Assembly (NCBI GenBank): GCA_002367695.1 | Contig: DFDK01000114.1 | Coordinates: 41,338-87,144, forward strand | Length of the DNA: 45,807 nt | Direction of reading: 5' to 3' | Origin: Acidimicrobium sp. UBA3029 | Lineage (GTDB): Bacteria; Actinomycetota; Acidimicrobiia; Acidimicrobiales; Ilumatobacteraceae | Part shown: positions 44,431 through 45,807 of the stretch, piece by piece | Position numbering within the stretch: position 1 is the stretch's first letter | Layout of the letters: every line of letters starts with the position of its first letter | Notes under the pieces: generated by a model | Databases searched by the model: none | Told to the model about the DNA's origin: nothing | Seen by the model: only the letters and a program-made list of their open reading frames with translations | Translations under genes and position numbers: made by a program

Positions 44431-45795
44431 CTATCCAGCAAGCACGATCGATTCGAATCCGCCGAGGACATCGCTCACGTCCACAAATCCCGAACGTTTG
44501 AGCAGGCTTGCAGCGATCGACGATCGATACCCGCCTGCGCAGTACACAACCGTTGGCAGTGACGCGTCAAGTTCGACAAGTCGATTGGGTAATTGCACAA
44601 CAGGTATGTTTTGAGCTCCCAAAACAGAGCCCAACTTAAACTCACTTTCATTACGCACGTCCACAACCTGCAAGCCAACAACCGTGTCACGGCGCAGCAC
44701 AAAGTCTTTGGCCGTCAAACGCGAACCCTGCCGCACAGAATGCGGAGACTTTTCGAGGTCTGCAACATCACACCAGCCGACCACTCGGTCGTAACCGATT
44801 CGTGCGAGGCGAACTTTGGCTTCAAGCTCCTGACCGCCTTCGGTCACGATCACAATATCGTCATGTGGCGTGACGACTGCACCTGCATACTCTGCGTAAC
44901 GTCCAGCGAACCCTACATTGATTGACCCGATGATGTGACCGGTAGCAAACAATTGTGGATCCCGCGTGTCAATGATGACCGTACCTGCTGAGGAAAGTTT
45001 GACAACTTCGTCAACGCTTAATCGGGTTGGCAAGGCGTGTTCGTCAAGCACGGCGCGATCTTGACTATTGAGCTGTGCATCATAAACGAAATAACCAGGA
45101 GCAGGAGGCTGCCCCTCTGTTACCACATTTATAAATTGATCAATATTTGTAAATTGCAACGCATAGTTCGTGCGTCGCTGCTCGCCTATGGTTGACATCG
45201 TTTCAGTTGACAAGTTTTTTCCGCAGGCCGATCCAGCACCGTGCGCTGGGAACACACGCGTACTATCTGGCAGCGTCAACAGTTTGTCTCGCAGCGAGGC
45301 AAAAAGCAGATGACCCAATTCGTTAGAAGTCATGCCGACTGACACGAGCAGGTCTGGCCTACCCACATCGCCGATAAAGAGCGTGTCGCCGGTGAGTACG
45401 CCATACGGTGTTGTGTCAGTTGCTTGCTCGTAAATAACGACCGATATTGACTCTGGCGTGTGACCTGGAGTGTGTCGTATCTCGAGCGTTACGTCGCCGA
45501 GGCTATATCGCTCGCCGTCAGCAAAAAGTTGGGTGTCAAACTTTGGTTGTGCGATCGAACCGTAGCCAATCTTCGCTCCAGTTGCTTTTGCAATCTCGAG
45601 GTGACCAGATAGGAAGTCGGCATGAAAGTGTGTTTCGAGTACGAGCTCAATCGTCAGACCATGTTCACGGGCCGAGTCGAGATATTGCTGTACATCTCGG
45701 CGCGGATCAATCACGACTGCTCGTCCAGTCTTTTGGTCTCCCACCAAGTACGACGCGTGAGACAAACACTCCAAATAAAACTGTTCAAAGATCAT
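44431..45795 (-). CDS. Metallo-beta-lactamase fold protein with two rhodanese domains
   Basis: 454 aa. The MBL domain (1-250) has metal ligands THFHADF (His56, His58, Asp60), HTPGHTPES, LTGDTLFIGDVGRPDL and FPAHGAGSACG, closest to persulfide dioxygenases (ETHE1-like). The first rhodanese domain (about 265-355) has Thr where the catalytic Cys should be (VIVTEGGQE). The second (about 370-450) keeps Cys419 in VVYCAGGYRSS. It probably oxidises or transfers sulfane sulfur, with the last domain active and the middle one structural. It is convergent with rmuC. ATG 45795 has TAGTCT 6 nt upstream at the window edge. Confidence 0.9.
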   Translation of the reverse strand: MIFEQFYLECLSHASYLVGDQKTGRAVVIDPRRDVQQYLDSAREHGLTIELVLETHFHADFLSGHLEIAKATGAKIGYGSIAQPKFDTQLFADGERYSLGDVTLEIRHTPGHTPESISVVIYEQATDTTPYGVLTGDTLFIGDVGRPDLLVSVGMTSNELGHLLFASLRDKLLTLPDSTRVFPAHGAGSACGKNLSTETMSTIGEQRRTNYALQFTNIDQFINVVTEGQPPAPGYFVYDAQLNSQDRAVLDEHALPTRLSVDEVVKLSSAGTVIIDTRDPQLFATGHIIGSINVGFAGRYAEYAGAVVTPHDDIVIVTEGGQELEAKVRLARIGYDRVVGWCDVADLEKSPHSVRQGSRLTAKDFVLRRDTVVGLQVVDVRNESEFKLGSVLGAQNIPVVQLPNRLVELDASLPTVVYCAGGYRSSIAASLLKRSGFVDVSDVLGGFESIVLAG

Positions 45796-45801
45796 GAATA
45801 G

Positions 45802-45807
45802 AGACTA
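45802..45807 (-). promoter_or_regulatory. Possible -10 element of the MBL-rhodanese gene
   Basis: TAGTCT on the minus strand, 6 nt before ATG 45795. It is cut by the window edge, so no -35 can be judged. Confidence 0.35.

Noticed and set aside
1..45807. CRISPR array, insertion sequence or prophage
   Set aside because: No regularly spaced repeats, transposase or structural phage gene found on reading either strand.

Overview
The window is ordinary-looking chromosome from a bacterium that is most likely an actinomycete-phylum member, perhaps of the Acidimicrobiia type. The core gene order tig-clpP-clpX-folC-ndk-mreBCD-mrdA-rodA-rng-rplU-rpmA plus obg-proB matches what I remember for Streptomyces-like Actinomycetota. 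A PPOX-type flavin/F420 protein and a basic N-terminal extension on the RNase E/G also fit. There is no 16S gene here, so this placement is inference. I see no CRISPR array, insertion sequence, phage or conjugative gene.

Layout. 1-5.6 kb: the 3' end of glpK, convergent with a leftward unit of moxR, a CoxE-type VWA gene, a histidine phosphatase and a GMC oxidoreductase. 5.6-10.7 kb: murJ and dgt on the plus strand, proB and obg on the minus strand. 10.7-24.8 kb: a long leftward run for protein quality control (tig, clpP, clpX), folate and nucleotides (folC, ndk), rod-shape wall growth (mreB, mreC, mreD, mrdA, rodA), RNA decay (rng) and ribosomal proteins L21/L27. 24.8-31.2 kb: a small unknown protein, a cysteine-desulfurase-like PLP enzyme, tRNA-Pro(UGG), a PPOX protein, a decayed DUF1016 nuclease gene, an OSBS/NSAR-family racemase overlapping a GNAT acetyltransferase gene, upp and pfkA. 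31.3-43.2 kb: an XRE regulator followed by two complete family-5 (peptide-type) ABC importers. 43.2 kb to the end: rmuC and a metallo-beta-lactamase/double-rhodanese protein.

Three points stand out. First, eleven genes that begin a transcription unit have a TANNNT hexamer 6-9 nt before the chosen start codon, which suggests widespread leaderless mRNAs. At tig and its divergent neighbour the two opposing hexamers share one central TA, which explains a 27-bp divergent gap. Second, the racemase/GNAT pair resembles the N-succinylamino-acid route that converts D- to L-amino acids, and no menaquinone genes are nearby. Third, the DUF1016 gene next to tRNA-Pro has lost its nuclease core by a frameshifting deletion, and its C-terminus is still readable in another frame.

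The two importers have different designs. System 1 has a Tat-exported binding protein and a fused double ATPase. System 2 has a Sec-type, cysteine-rich binding protein and separate ATPases. In each, a strong terminator with a GAAA loop lies between the binding-protein gene and the permease genes, which should give more binding protein than membrane complex. All four ATPase domains carry a four-cysteine C-terminal motif of the kind that holds an Fe-S cluster in some relatives. I found no wholly new multi-gene system. Intergenic stretches are all under 300 bases.
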